From: Anodontia alba
Lineage: Eukaryota; Mollusca; Bivalvia; Lucinida; Lucinidae
Reading direction: 5' to 3'
NCBI GenBank assembly: GCA_964016985.1
Contig: OZ024827.1
Span: 58,405,643 to 58,469,642 of the forward strand
DNA length: 64,000 nt
In this document: positions 8,291-19,987 of the stretch, one piece after another
How positions within the stretch are numbered: position 1 is the first letter of the stretch
Layout: each line of letters starts with the position of its first letter
Program-made: the position numbers and the translations under genes
Notes under the pieces: model-generated
Database searches by the model: none
The model's input: only the letters and a program-made list of their open reading frames with translations
What the model was told of the DNA's origin: nothing

Positions 8291-8939
8291 TAGCTGGTAT
8301 GCCCACTAACCCTGCTGCTTGGATGCATAGGCTGATCTGAATCTTTGCTGTGAGACATGTCATAATATACCATACTTACCCTAAGATTTTGGATAGACAG
8401 GCTTGAGCAAACAGTGCTGACCAGGTCAGACGCAGCATAATACGGCATCTGATCAAGGTTTACACTGTTTGCCATTCCAGCAGTTTTTTAGACCCATCAA
8501 CAGGTAGTAAATGGACTTGTTATAATTTTAGGATATGTATGGTAAAGAGGTAAAGGTGTCCAACTACTTGGGATAAATACAATGGACTCTCTCCTGATAT
8601 GTCAATACTGAATTTTGTAATCATGCACAACAGTGCCGCTTATTTTTTTTTTCTTTTTTTTTTATTATTACAGAATACTATAAATAAATGAAAGTAAGTT
8701 CTATGAACCCTGGGTTCTTTTTCTTCCATGCTAATATTCCTTCAATCTGTGAGCAAGTACACAATAAGTTAGTATAAACAAACTAGGCTCAGAGAGAGTG
8801 TATTATAAAATAATTTATCTCCCACATTAGCAGTTTGAAATGCAAGAAAACAATTACTGTTGGCATGTCAGGGTTAAAATAATAAACTGCTAGGTCATTT
8901 CAGAATGCTGACTTTTTTCCTAAATCTGGTCTTGTGGTA
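8291..8939. other. Non-coding host DNA; one MITE-like hairpin fragment
   Basis: No gene is supported. The part at 8,320-8,475 contains gcaaacagtgctgacc and, inverted, ggtttacactgtttgcc. These are the arms of the hairpin-type MITE interior also seen inside the piggyBac-like MITEs at 48.8, 56.0 and 56.8 kb. The rest is AT-rich sequence with poly-T tracts near 8,642-8,665. Confidence 0.5.
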
Positions 8940-9960
8940 CTGTCTGTATCAGTTGGTTAATTTTGCACATCGGAATGTTATTCCATTCGTCAACTAATGC
9001 ATCTGACAGTTCTTGTAACTGGTACATTAACACGATGTCTAACTCTACGGTCTAATTGATCCTAAAGATGCTCTATCGGGGAAAAGTCTTGGCTATAAGG
9101 AGGCCAGTCCATGACGTGAATATTGTTCTGAGCCAGAAAGTCTGTGCAGATCAGAGCAACATGGGGTCGTGCTGAAATGTTAACGCACGCTGTTGTGCAG
9201 TAGGAACAACATGTGGCGCTAAGACTTCATCCCTGTATTTTACTGCATTCATCGTCCTATTGATAACAACCAGTGGTGATTTGAAACCATATGCGATACT
9301 CCCCAACACCATTACCCATCCACCGCCGAACCGATCATGTTCAATAACACATGCGTCTGCGTAACATTCGCCCTTCCATCGGTATACATGTTTCTGACCG
9401 TCTGCACGATGAAGGCTGAACCTGGACTCGTATGTTGCGTCATCGCCATCTCGCAAAGTTAACGGGTCGATGCCGTTCCAGCCAGTTTAAACGTTTTGCT
9501 CTTCTACGCACCGTCAGTGGTATCCCAACGTATGGCCTACGGGCCCTTAATCTGACGTCACGCAGCCGATTTCTGACATTCTGAGGATGGATACGGTTGT
9601 TGCGTGTACCAGGTGTATTCAGCAGTCTCTGTTGCAGTCTGGAACCTGTCTCGCAGATGACTAAGGGGTATATGACGGTCTTGTCTCACCATCGTTACCC
9701 TGGGACGTCCACTTCGAGGTCGGCTGTGGTCCCAGTGTGACGAAGACGTTGCCAGAGTCGACTGATGGTTGAATGATTAACTCTTAGTCATCGGGAGACA
9801 TCAGATTGCGAAATATTCTGCAACAACATTGTAATGGCATGATCATGATCAGTTTGACGTAGCCATGGCATGATCTGCGATGTTTCTAGTTCAGTGACTT
9901 TAGTTAAAGTGTAATGATCCGATCTTGAGTATCCAGAGAAGGCCAATAATATAAAACAAT
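8940..9960 (-). pseudogene. Tc1-like transposase remnant
   Basis: Read on the minus strand, the best piece (9,456-9,151) contains RFSLHRADGQKHVYRWKGE and FGGGWVMVLGSIAYGFKSPL. This is characteristic of the DDE catalytic domain of Tc1/mariner transposases. Sequence further downstream (about 9,140-8,950) still encodes the DWPPYSPD-like region in shifted frames, and upstream sequence (9,470-9,900) resembles the basic helix-turn-helix and linker part. Multiple frameshifts and stops make it non-functional. I could not identify its terminal inverted repeats. It lies just outside the viral element and is unrelated to it. Confidence 0.75.
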
Positions 9961-10045
9961 AGTTTTCAGATCATCTAATCAAACGTTATTTGATCAAAAC
10001 ATCTGTGCGTTTCTTTTTCGTCTCAGTATATTTATATCAGTACAG

Positions 10046-10115
10046 TATGGAAATAGATGGCCCTGTATCGCTCACCAGACAAGTTTCAAGTCGATTGGCC
10101 TTTCCCATTCAGAGG
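10046..10115 (-). repeat. Fragment of the 'aaaggccaattgacttgaaacttg' repeat family
   Basis: On the minus strand this reads aaaggccaatcgacttgaaa followed by cttgtctggtgagcgata. That matches the terminal part of the array at 40,380-41,760, which ends the same way near 41,720-41,745. It marks a dispersed piece of that repeat family. Confidence 0.55.
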
Positions 10116-10130
10116 TGGCTGATAGTTGTC

Positions 10131-10371
10131 TAAGGGATAAGTTCACCTCCATTTACAGGCAGCTTGATCAGCTGGCCACAGATATACAGAAGATAAGAGA
10201 AGACATTAATGAAAAAGGAGATGAAAGCTTTCATATCAGAAACCATCTCTAAAATGTTCAAAGAAGTGAAAGACAAATTAAAAGAGAAAATAGATGAGAA
10301 GATAGAGAAACAAGAAGAATCTTCAAACAAGAGGTCACAGCCTCTGAAATCACTCACCTGAGAACATCTGC
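10131..10371 (+). pseudogene. Coding-like remnant encoding a charged helix
   Basis: After a plausible acceptor (catttacag at 10,151-10,159) the frame reads QLDQLATDIQKIREDINEKG. After a shift it continues FKEVKDKLKEKIDEKIEK to a TGA inside a repeat boundary. The heptad-like charge pattern suggests a coiled coil from a real gene or retroelement ORF. The frame is interrupted and I recognise no family. Composition alone could mislead. Confidence 0.3.
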
Positions 10372-10479
10372 TTTATGTGCAAGACTTGATATTCATATTT
10401 AAATGCCGTAGTCTTGGCACATAATGATTTATCCAATGCAATGTAGATCTCAAGACAACTGGACATCCAGTGAACATTG

Positions 10480-11300
10480 TTTGAAATTGGCCCAGTTATT
10501 AATTAAAGGTTTTTCCACTTTTTGCTCTGGTGCTTTTACACAGTTTCATGGTGTCCCTATGAGTTACAGCGAAATTGTATGAAATTTTTCCCATTTTTAG
10601 CATTTGTGGCCATTTTGTTCAGCAGAGCAGAATGATTTGAGCAATGGATTATAGAGATATTATACACGGTATAATGATATCTCTCACTATATTGTCTTCA
10701 ATAAGTTTTCTATTTTTAGCTCTGGTCGCCATTTTGTGCAGTGGAGCCAAACTATTTGAGTAATTTTGGTAGAGGACCTCCCAAGGAACAATCCTATCAG
10801 GTTTGGTTGAAATTGGCCAAGAGGTTATGGAGGAGATGCTATTTGAAGTTTTCTATATCTGTAGCTCTGGCCACCATTTTGTGCACCTAAGTAGAATAGT
10901 TTGTGCAATTTTTGAAGGGAACTTCCATAGGAACAATTTTATCAAGTTTGGTTGAAATCCACCAAGTGGTTACAGAGGAGATGTCATTTGAAATTTTTCT
11001 ACTTTTTGCTCTGGCCTCCATTTTGTGCAGTAAAGTGGAACGATTTGAGCAATTTTGGTAGAAGACCTCCCAAGGAACAATCCAAGTTCTGTTGAAATCC
11101 GCCAAGTAGTTATGGAGGAGATGTTGTTTGAAGGTTTTTCTATTTTTAGCTCTGGTCGCCATTTTGTGCAGCGTAGAGATACTCTTCGAGCAATTTTGGT
11201 AGAGGACCTCCCAAACAACTATCCTATCAAGTTTGGTTTGACCCAGTGGTTACTGAGGAGATGTTGTTTGAAGTTTGTTTTCTATTTTTAGGTTTGTTAT
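10480..11300. repeat. Tandem array, ~143 bp unit ('agctctggtcgccattttgtgcag')
   Basis: The phrase agctctgg(t/c)c(g/a)ccattttg recurs at about 10,719, 10,861, 11,007 and 11,149, spaced 142-146 bases, with a weaker copy near 10,605. Each unit also carries ggtagaggacctcccaagga and a tggaggagatgttgtttgaa motif. The open frames crossing it merely follow the repeat and do not encode a recognisable protein. Divergence between units is substantial. Confidence 0.75.
10637..10703 (-). repeat. Short repeat, inverted relative to the copy at 15,813-15,880
   Basis: The segment caatggattatagagatatt ... actatattgtcttcaata is the near-perfect reverse complement of 15,813-15,880. Each copy is itself partly palindromic (gagatattata / tataatgatatctc). 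Confidence 0.6.
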
Positions 11301-11368
11301 TGAAACTTTCCTGCTGATTTGATAACCAATGACATTTACGTCCAAAGAAGTGGTAATAACTACAAGGT

Positions 11369-13157
11369 GGGGAATCACGTGATCTGAAAGATAGGGATCA
11401 CAGAATTTTTGTATCAGAATTCGGACAGCACAGGTAAGAAAATCGACAATATTTTGCTTCATATGCAGTCAGTTTTCACACGGTAAAGCGCACATACCTT
11501 CTCGTCGGTCGGGCCATACACGCATCCAAGTGATTTCCCGCAACCTACTTTAGTTTTCCACACAAGTCCCAGCAAAGTATGTTGATCGAAGAAAATCTCC
11601 GGGACAGGGTTCACACCGAATGGGCTAACTCTTCAAAATCTCGTTAATTATATTATGCCATCGTGTCTATATATGCTGAATGCTTCTGCAAAATATCTTA
11701 CATTTATGTGTTTTGATTTTGCTACATTCGGCTATATTCTAGAAAAGCACTCGAAAGAAATTGTAGCTCAAATGTGACTTAGGCGACGACCACCTATTGC
11801 TGTTCTTTTGTAATGGGGATTAAATTTTTTATATATTTACTCATAAATGAATATGAATGCAGCTCAAGTAACGTATTAGGTTACAGCTGTTAGAACAGAA
11901 TTATAACTGCATTCCTAGCAAATCCTTCCACTTATATACATAACATATTTCACACATATCAGAACGGTTACAAAATATTGTTAAGGGCCCAGAGTCATTT
12001 AGATCGCGATTTGACTGTCGTCGTTTATCACAATGAAAAGAAACATGGTTTTGAGTGTGATCCCTATCAGAAACGCAAACTTTGTGTGAACCTATCACAT
12101 TTCTTTTCGTGTGTTATCCCCATCTTATAGAAGCATGGACTTTTCATATCCTTTGCATTAAAGTGTCATTCAATTTCAGTTCGTTTATCAAAGCCTTAGC
12201 ATACTAGTCAATAAATGAGTAAGGCCAGAGGTATTTGATATACAGAACCAGTATATACATGCCAAAAGAGTTAAGGATTTATGAACGGTTCCATTTTAAA
12301 AGCTTGAAGTTTTTTAATGACCCTAGCGGAGAATAATGTGATTATTATCTTGAAGCTTGGATAAAAACAAATAAATTTTTTACTAAAAAAAAGACTTCTT
12401 CCTTAGTTGCATCGCCCAATTTCATTATTGTGAATGTGTTCACTGCTCTTAAAGGAACTTATTACAGATTTTTATTCTACCGACTGTGGAATTTCTATTT
12501 TCTGATAATCAAAGGCATGTGTACAACCAATGGCACTTCCAATCAAGGTGTCCCTAAACGTTTGAAAAACAACGAAATCAACTGACGCAAAGATGCACGA
12601 CCCGTTGGGCTTTGCAGTAAGAGCATGCACTATTGACCTAGTTATTGTCAAATATATTTGATCAAATATAAGATGTTGTTCAAGAGTTATAACCATTTTC
12701 ACTAAAACACCACAGAGGGACGAACGGATTCACACTGTGCATATGTTGAAAGTCAGCCTTTATATTGGCAGACTTTTTTTTTTGCGGGCCGTGCAACATT
12801 TGATCAAAATTTACCATGTGGTTCAAGAGTTATGAGCATTTTCACTAAATGATCACAGACGGATGGACGGACTCACAAACTGATTATAGTGCACTTTTAT
12901 ATAGGCAGAGTCAGCGGGTCATGCAATAACGCAACATTATGGACAGTGAAAATGTTATTGATTTCTAACATTAGAGTGGAATACAAGGACTACAAGTCGA
13001 GGAATCATTGTTTTGTTGTCTTTCTTATTTTCACTGAATCACTCGAAAAACAAAAGATGACTAATGTAGGGGCAGAAAAAGTAGCTGCACGTGCTATTCA
13101 TGGAAGACAGAAGGTTTCTGTGATAAGGAGAAAGTCTTCCATAAGTGAAAGTGGGAG

Positions 13158-13192
<35 letters not shown>

Positions 13193-13753
13193 GTGAGGGG
13201 TAGAGAAGTCCAGATTAATCCGGAAGCTGTTCTAGTAAAATTATGGCATCCTGTGATTGTTATAACAGCAAATGGTTTGTTTAGGCCAGATTTGGTGGAA
13301 AACGATGTGAACCCTTCCTTCCAATCACCCTGAAGTGGATCCTATCTTTTTCTAATTTTCAATCGTTTTCAAGATTTAAAAGTATTTGCCTTTCAGATCT
13401 GTTTACGCCATAAATGTAAGATTATTTGCACAAGCATTCAGCATATATAGACATGATGGCATAATATAATTAATGAGATTTTGAAGATTTAGCCCATTCG
13501 GTGTGAACCCTGTCCCGGAGATTTTCTTCGATCAACAGACTTTGCTCGGACTTGTGTGGAAAACTAAAGTAGGTTGCGGGAAATCACTTGGATGCGTGTA
13601 TGGCCCAATCGAAGAGAAGGTATGTGCGCTTTATTGTGTGAAAATTAACTGGATATGAAGCAAAATATTGTCGATTTTCTTACCTGTGCTGTCCGAATTC
13701 TGATACAAAAATTCCGTGATCCCTATCTTTCAGATCACATGATTCCCCACTTT
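11369..13753. mobile_element. 2.4 kb element with ~345 bp inverted terminal repeats
   Basis: Sequence 11,369-11,711 is the reverse complement of 13,409-13,753 with scattered mismatches. Outer ends are gtggggaatca / tgattccccac; inner limits are at cttacatttat. Long inverted termini suggest a Mutator-like or foldback DNA transposon. I could not define a convincing target duplication. The 1.7 kb interior has no recognisable transposase; it holds a (CT)n run and AT-rich sequence. Each arm includes an open stretch that would read LGLVWKTKVGCGKSLGCVYG and end at gaagg|tatgtgcg, a donor-like site. Confidence 0.65.
13161..13190. repeat. (CT)15 microsatellite
   Basis: A pure ct dinucleotide run of 30 bases lies within the interior of the 2.4 kb inverted-repeat element. 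Confidence 0.95.
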
Positions 13754-13867
13754 GAAATATTCTATACTTATATTAACCGATTTAGTGAAAATAGATGATA
13801 TTATAATTTATAGTGGAAATGTATAAACTTGTAGAATATTCCAGTTTATGGATAAATCATCTATCGT

Positions 13868-14363
13868 CAAGGCTTGATAGAGATCTAGATAAGAGGGAGT
13901 AAAGGGTATTTCAGCACTGATTTTTTGGAAATCAGCACTGAAATCTAAGTTGAGGGGTAAAAATACTCAATGAAATTTTGGATTTCAGCATTGAAATCAT
14001 ATGTAGGGGGGAAAAAATTTTCAGTGAACCTCACATCTTTTAACATAAAGCACCTTCCTTCACATTTATTCTTGTATGAGCAGTTGCAGTATACTAGATC
14101 AGAAAGGGTTTAACCCTTAAAGTACCCATGACAGATTTATACATTCGAGGTTGTTTTGCTGCTGTTGTTTATCAGAGAAAATAAAGCATGGCATTTCATG
14201 TGAATTCACATGAAATGCCAAGCTGTATTTTCTCTGAAAAAAAAAATAGAATTTTGTATGCTTACACTTATGCTTGATACTTTAAAAGTTAAGAATTTAA
14301 GTATTAAGCTTTAAGCAGGGGGTAAAATACTCATTGTACCAAAATCTTATCTAGAGCCCTGAT
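13868..14363. mobile_element. Possible MITE with degenerate termini
   Basis: The left side reads gagatctagataagagg and the right side, inverted, reads gggctctagataagat. The interior has repeated 'atttcagcactgaaat' phrases and the hairpin at 14,172-14,237. Target duplication is unclear, so this is tentative. Confidence 0.3.
14172..14237. repeat. 66 bp near-perfect palindrome
   Basis: The two 33-base arms match at 31 positions and meet at the centre gtgaattcac with no spacer. The arms begin tcagagaaaata. Transcribed RNA would form a long hairpin, and such DNA can extrude a cruciform. Confidence 0.85.
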
Positions 14364-14385
14364 ATAAATTTGTGATTGTACTTAA

Positions 14386-15021
14386 CCCTTATCTTTCTGT
14401 TCACGACAATAGTCGCGCTGTTCACGACAATAGTCGCGCTGGAGGGGTCTGCCAACTCAAAAGCCTGTCATACTTACAATATACCACATGCAACCATTCA
14501 GAGCAAGTGTTCTCATACAGGAGTGAACCTACTTTCATACAAACACGCCACTTTTCATTAGATAGTCAGGTGCTGGATTTTACCCATACTAAAAAAGACC
14601 GAGAATACCAAATTTCAAGCTGCCATTAATTTCAGCACTCACTTCAACAAATTGATCAGGATTTTCTGGAAAAAAAGCCCATAACACCTGAATCATTTCC
14701 AGTGAGGAAGAAGTAGGAATAACAGTAGAACCTATGTATGTCACTCGTTTCATTCGCAATAGTACACAGTAGGCGCTGGTCTCTTGTAATTTTTTTTTTT
14801 TTTTTTTAAGTGTCTTAAACGGTTCCCGGTTTACACATGACTGTCACGTGACTTTCTAGTCACGTGACCATCCTTTCTCCAGTAAAATGGCCCCCTAGGA
14901 TCGGCAAATTATACGTGAAAATTTCATGAAAATCGAGGTAAAATTCAGGGGGTAATGACTTCTCAAGTAGAGGTACCCCTTCTTACAGGCCTGATTCATT
15001 TTTTTTTCGGCAAGATAAGGG
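14386..15021. mobile_element. piggyBac-like MITE (TTAA-flanked)
   Basis: The element begins ccctatct-type sequence (cccttatctttc) and ends ggcaagataaggg, with TTAA on both sides (14,382-14,385 and 15,022-15,025). TTAA target duplication and CCCT termini are characteristic of piggyBac elements. The interior has no transposase. It includes a 21 bp tandem duplication (ttcacgacaatagtcgcgctg) at 14,399-14,440 and a poly-T run near 14,791. Confidence 0.6.
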
Positions 15022-15025
15022 TTAA

Positions 15026-16970
15026 TCATTAACAATCTATGTTGTGAAAATGATCATTGAAAAATTATTTTTTTTTTTTTTTTTTTTTTTATAAGAACCA
15101 TTTAGTAGTTGGTATTGAGAGGTTTGTCTAATCTCAAGAAAAAAGGTTCATAAATGTTATATCGCCCTGGAATATTACAACTTTTGAGACTTATATTGTG
15201 TTCCAGGTATCAAAATAGGGTCTCCTATACTTCTTTACATACATGTAGATTTGGAGAATAAATACCTAACAGTTCGATATTAGACCACTGTTGTGTTATC
15301 CGTAAATCCCTTAACACAAGAGTGAAGAATGTACTGTATGGCTTTTTTCCGTTCATGAATAATGGCCATATTTTTGAATACGATGTGGAGCTGGATTGAT
15401 CTTCTGTCCAGAGAACATTAAGGATAAGATTCATTAGATGGAATGAGCACCTTATCCATAATGACTGTTATCGATAAAAAAAGGAATTAATTGGGACCTA
15501 ATGGACGGATGTATCTTCCTTAAATGAAGGGATTCGAATCTATCCTCTTTGAGATAAATCAAATGGTAGCCAAGCTTGAAACTTGATAATCCAAATACAG
15601 TAAATGGGGTTCTCAAGCTGAATAACAGACATAGTCAAATGATCGGAAACTTGAGTGTTAAATATTTTATTATCAAGAGTATGTATCAATACTATCTAGT
15701 AATACTCAGATGTATGTGTTTTGTTTAGATTTTAACCCTGTAATGAAGAATCGCTGAATAGGTTTCAAATCTAAGTTTATTTTAGTTTTGGAATCAATCC
15801 TATACTTAACATTATTGAAGACAATATAGTGAGAGATATTATTATACCATGTATAATATCTCTATAATCCATTGTCTAATTATAGTAATTTGAAATGGCC
15901 TGTTAACGCAGATGAGTAGCAATTAGGTCCATCTGTTTACTACAAATGCACGAATTTAGGTACATTCTGAAAATAGCACCATGAATTGGAAGACCGGATT
16001 GTCAAACGCCAAGCGGAATAACTTCCTTGATTGTGGATGATTTACTCATCTATAAACATCCATTAGAAATATAGAGACAGGCCAGTCTTTGAACTATATT
16101 GACTTACACATTGACTTGGTTGTCTTCGTCCGGAACTGTTTTTCTTATATATATTAAATGGAAATATCCATTACCGGACCGTTGTCTCTTGGGTAAAATA
16201 CATCTGGGAGTAAAAAACATGAATTCCGGATTTGTTACCCTTCCATTACCCTTTAACGGAGAAGTTCTGTTCTTATTCTTCTCATAACAATGGAAAGGAA
16301 ATAGACTCAGACTTACCTGAACATTAAATAAATGAGGAAGCAAATTGAATTTGGTCCTGAAACTTTCTTGACCAATAGAAAGGACACATTTGTTCTCCTC
16401 ACTGTTCCGTAAAGTATACCAATCTTTCTCCCACTGGAATATCTGGATGTGGTAAGATAGGCAGTGGGAGAGTTGTTTTTATAATTTGCAGAATATCATT
16501 CATGTTTAGAGGAGGTAAAATTGTTTCTTGCATTATTACTCCTCTTAGAAAAGTCCTTTTGTATTAGACATAAAGGACTGTGATTGATTATTAGACCTAT
16601 AAAGTAGGCTTTGCTGAGGTCTGGAAATTTTTATCGACTGTCTAGGTTTTTAAACAGTCCCGTAGCAGAATATGATAATTTTGTTATATTAATTGTATTA
16701 TTAGTGGAAGAAGCCAAAATCTATATTGTTGTACTTAGAAGTTAGAGATTTTGTAACTTCTTGATCTTATTGTAAAATATTAGTAGAATTAATTGGAGCA
16801 TTTCTTGTTCTTGACTAGAATGATCCATATGAGTTTTAGATAAGGCTATAGCTGTATTGCATTGAGCCTAGAATAATCTATGCCTAATATCGTATAGGTG
16901 TTTGATTGATTTGACTACTATTTCCAAGAGTGTACAAGGCACTGGCTGTAATGGACTCTTGTTACAGGAA
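15026..16970. other. AT-rich non-coding region
   Basis: No gene is supported; open frames are short and without recognisable motifs. A poly-T tract lies at about 15,068-15,091. The copy of the 10,637 repeat is at 15,813-15,880 in the opposite orientation. Its composition resembles the interior of the 17.9-23.8 kb element, and a weak likeness (aatggacggatgtatcttcc versus aatggatgtatctccatgaa near 20,000) hints that both derive from one repeat family. Confidence 0.4.
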
Positions 16971-16971
16971 T

Positions 16972-17535
16972 TAACTAGAAAAGGTGTCCATAGGACACAG
17001 ATACCCCCGCCAAAATGCCACTCAGAAAAAGGTTACATATGTAATTGTGACAGGTACAGCATGAAGTTATTAATAAGACTGATATGGCCCACACACGGTT
17101 TACTATATGGAACTTAGTCAAGGGCAGATAATTTAAAATCAAATATGCAAGAGTTGTCTTCCATGTTCATTACACATCGCCTCAATGTCATGCATGCATC
17201 TGTAAATTTTCATAAATATATTCCATATGGTTTAGGAGTTATGGCCCATACACGGTTTACTATATGGAACTAAATCAAGGGCAGATAATTCAAAAACCAA
17301 ACAAGCAAGAGTTGTCTTCCTTTTTCATGACACATCGTCTCAATGTCATGCATGCACCTGTAAAGTTTCATAAATATATTCCATACGGTTTAGGAGTTAT
17401 GGCCTGGACACGTTTTACTATATGGAACTAAGTCAAGGGCAGATAATTCAAAAACCAAACAAGCAAGAGTTGTCTTCCTTGTTCACGACACATCGTCTCA
17501 ATGTCATGCAAGCACCTGTAAAGTTTCATAAATAT
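16972..17535 (+). repeat. Tandem-repeat element, left part (head plus ~160 bp units)
   Basis: The head aactagaaaaggtgtccata contains the palindrome gtgtccataggacac. It is followed by units beginning ggcccacacacggtttacta and carrying aagtcaagggcagataattc and gttgtcttccttgttcatga. The units break off at cataaatat (17,535) and resume at attccatacgg (23,838). The intervening 6.3 kb is therefore an insertion. A short head with central tandem repeats and a short tail resembles non-autonomous Helitron-like 'pearl' elements of bivalves; that class is inference. Confidence 0.7.
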
Positions 17536-17853
17536 GAAGTTTTTTAAAAGTAAAACATATTTTAATGAGTAATACTTAACCTATAGATAATGTGCTATTC
17601 TCTTCTGTTTTCACACCTTCCACAGAAAAAATGACCTTTCAGTTGTTAATTAAAGTCTTAAACCAGAAGGTCCCTTAGGCAGTTACCTGTGTGACGTAAC
17701 TCCTCCTGCTCAATTGATCACGTGTCAGTTTCTTTTATGTGTAAAACAATAGACACAATTAGGAGAGATAAGCGAGGGTGGACGGAGGGAGATAATTGAT
17801 TATCTATAGGTTAAGTATTACTCGTTAAAATATGTTTTACTTTTAAAAAACTT
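17536..17853. mobile_element. ~318 bp MITE with ~55 bp inverted termini
   Basis: The left end gaagttttttaaaagtaaaa and right end ttttacttttaaaaaacttc are inverted copies. Similarity extends inward to ttaacctatagataat. The inner 17,590-17,745 part (ccagaaggtcccttaggcag, gtgacgtaactcctcctgct) is shared, inverted, with 23,650-23,815. It abuts the larger element on its right. Confidence 0.65.
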
Positions 17854-18145
17854 CATTTTAACTTCATAATACATTAACCTATAGATAATGTGCTAGAATT
17901 TGCAGAATAGGAGGGAGGTGCTCTCCTAATTCTAACACCAATAATATCTCACCACTTCTGGTTAAAGACTCAGGAAACTGTAAGGAATCAGATACATTCT
18001 AATTCTATATTTAATAGAAAGAATGATCTAGATTCACAAAATAGCATATCTTTAAGGTGTTATGGTCTAACAACCTTATATAATAGTAGACTCTAGAGGA
18101 AGCCAGTTCTTAAGTCTCAGAGACCTAACATTGCCTCCCGCACCC

Positions 18146-18166
18146 TCCCCCCCCCCCCCCCCCCCC
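18146..18166. repeat. Poly-C tract followed by poly-T
   Basis: A run of about 20 cytosines followed by a T-rich tract lies in the AT-rich interior. It is a simple sequence and a likely assembly weak point. Confidence 0.8.
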
Positions 18167-19498
18167 TACTTTTTTTTCTTTTTGGGAAACAACAATTGGC
18201 TTCAAAAAGAAAAAGGAGTCATTGAGACATAACATAAATATTCCATCGCAAAGTAAGCTAGGAATATAGAAATAATATTTTCAAAACAAAATTTGTAAAA
18301 CAAAATGCCAAGACCATACACTGTAAGTAGTCTATCTAGGGTCTTGAATAAATAAGGAAAAGTCTACTCTGTGGAGTTTCCTATAGATAACTGACATATG
18401 AAGATATTTTGGATAAAATTCTAGATATGTGAAGCTATCTAATTGTAATAGTCTAAGCTATTAGAATTATAAACTAATTAGATTCTGTTAATTGGAGTGA
18501 TAGGACAGTTTCCGATGAACAGACATAGACTTAAAATAACCATAATGTTGTATAATTATTCCCCTTTGATCAAATTAAAGAAGGGGAGATAATAAAAGTA
18601 GATGGAGTTAACTTAACTATAACTCAGTTATCCATCAGAAGAAAAAAAAAAAGGTATAGACAAACATAATGGTTAAAACTATTGCTAGACTAATTGTATT
18701 ACGAATTTTTAGTCAAGCAATAAAATAATACAGAGTTTGCATAATACTGCTGGGAAGAAAAAAACAACCTAAACCATTGATAATTAGTTTTGTCATAGAC
18801 ATATAAAAGCGTTTGATGTCCTGACAAAATAATAAAGAAGAAATTGTCAACATCATAACTTAGAGTTTGACAGACAATATGAGAGATAAGAATAAGGTTG
18901 ATCGCAGCTAACTGTAAGACGGTCATAGTTTGGCTAAATCTTACCGTATTGATAAGATTAAGCAATAATAAATAAGCTGGATAGAATCTTTCTATACCAG
19001 AAGATTGCCATGAAAAGTACTCCTGAGTAAATAATCATGGAAATCAAGAAATGTTAAAAAGTCCACTTTGTAATGACGAATCAAAATGTTCATAAAAAGA
19101 GAAAGACTCAGAGAAAAAGTAATAGTGTGATAATCTCTGAAGAAAGATTATACAATAATACTGATTAATAATCTCTAAAACACTTAATTTATAAGTTAAG
19201 AGATAGTATTACTATTCTATACCCATATTTAAGAATAGTAAGAAATATATGAATACTAAATTAAAATTATACTACGGAACAAATTCCTGCTATAAATAAA
19301 AGGTTAAGCGTAACTATTTATTAAGCAAGGAATTATTAAACATATAGCTCGCTATAAAATTACTGCCCAGAATTTTATAGATAAATATTCAATCAAATTT
19401 TTAGAATTGAATATTAATAGAATAAAATCTATGTCTGCATAATTGGTAATTCCTGAAATATCAAATTATGTACTCGCAAATGAATTCAGGAAGAAAAA

Positions 19499-19516
19499 AT
19501 ATATATACATATATAC

Positions 19517-19562
<46 letters not shown>
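19499..19562. repeat. (AT)n / (ATAC)n microsatellite
   Basis: Alternating at and atac units run uninterrupted for about 64 bases. Confidence 0.9.
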
Positions 19563-19564
<2 letters not shown>

Positions 19565-19808
19565 TCTCGAGATCTATGCGTAAACCACAGAGAGTAATAA
19601 AATAATATTATTACCACGATCCCTGACGGAAGGGTAAAAACATGTATAAATATGAAAGAGATAATAATTATTTTAACGTCATATAGGTTTAAGATAAAAC
19701 TTGTTTAATCTTTAACCAATATGCAGCAACAGTGACTCGATATTCTGTATTCGTACGTAGAAAAAGAGTACTTAGTCATTAGAATTTTGTATGATTGAAA
19801 TAGAGATA

Positions 19809-19987
19809 CAGTCAAACCTGTCTTAAGCAGCCACCCAAGGGAAGCTTAAAATGTGGCTGCTGAAGGCAGGTGGCTGCTTAATACAGTTCAAATATATAAG
19901 TCTTATGAATTTTGGGGCAACTTTCGTCTGGCTGCTTAATACAGGTTGGCTGCTTAATAGAGGTGACCACTAACACAGGTTTGACTG
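19809..19987. mobile_element. Tc1/mariner-type MITE, 179 bp, TA target duplication
   Basis: It begins cagtcaaacctgtcttaagc and ends aacacaggtttgactg, with TA on each side (19,807-19,808 and 19,988-19,989). The interior repeats the phrase ggctgcttaatacaggt. TIRs of this type and the TA target are typical of invertebrate mariner-derived MITEs. It is inserted inside the 6 kb AT-rich element. Confidence 0.85.

Noticed and set aside
11055..11291. Open frames across the 143 bp array as genes
   Set aside because: They run on both strands through repeat units and contain no conserved domain.
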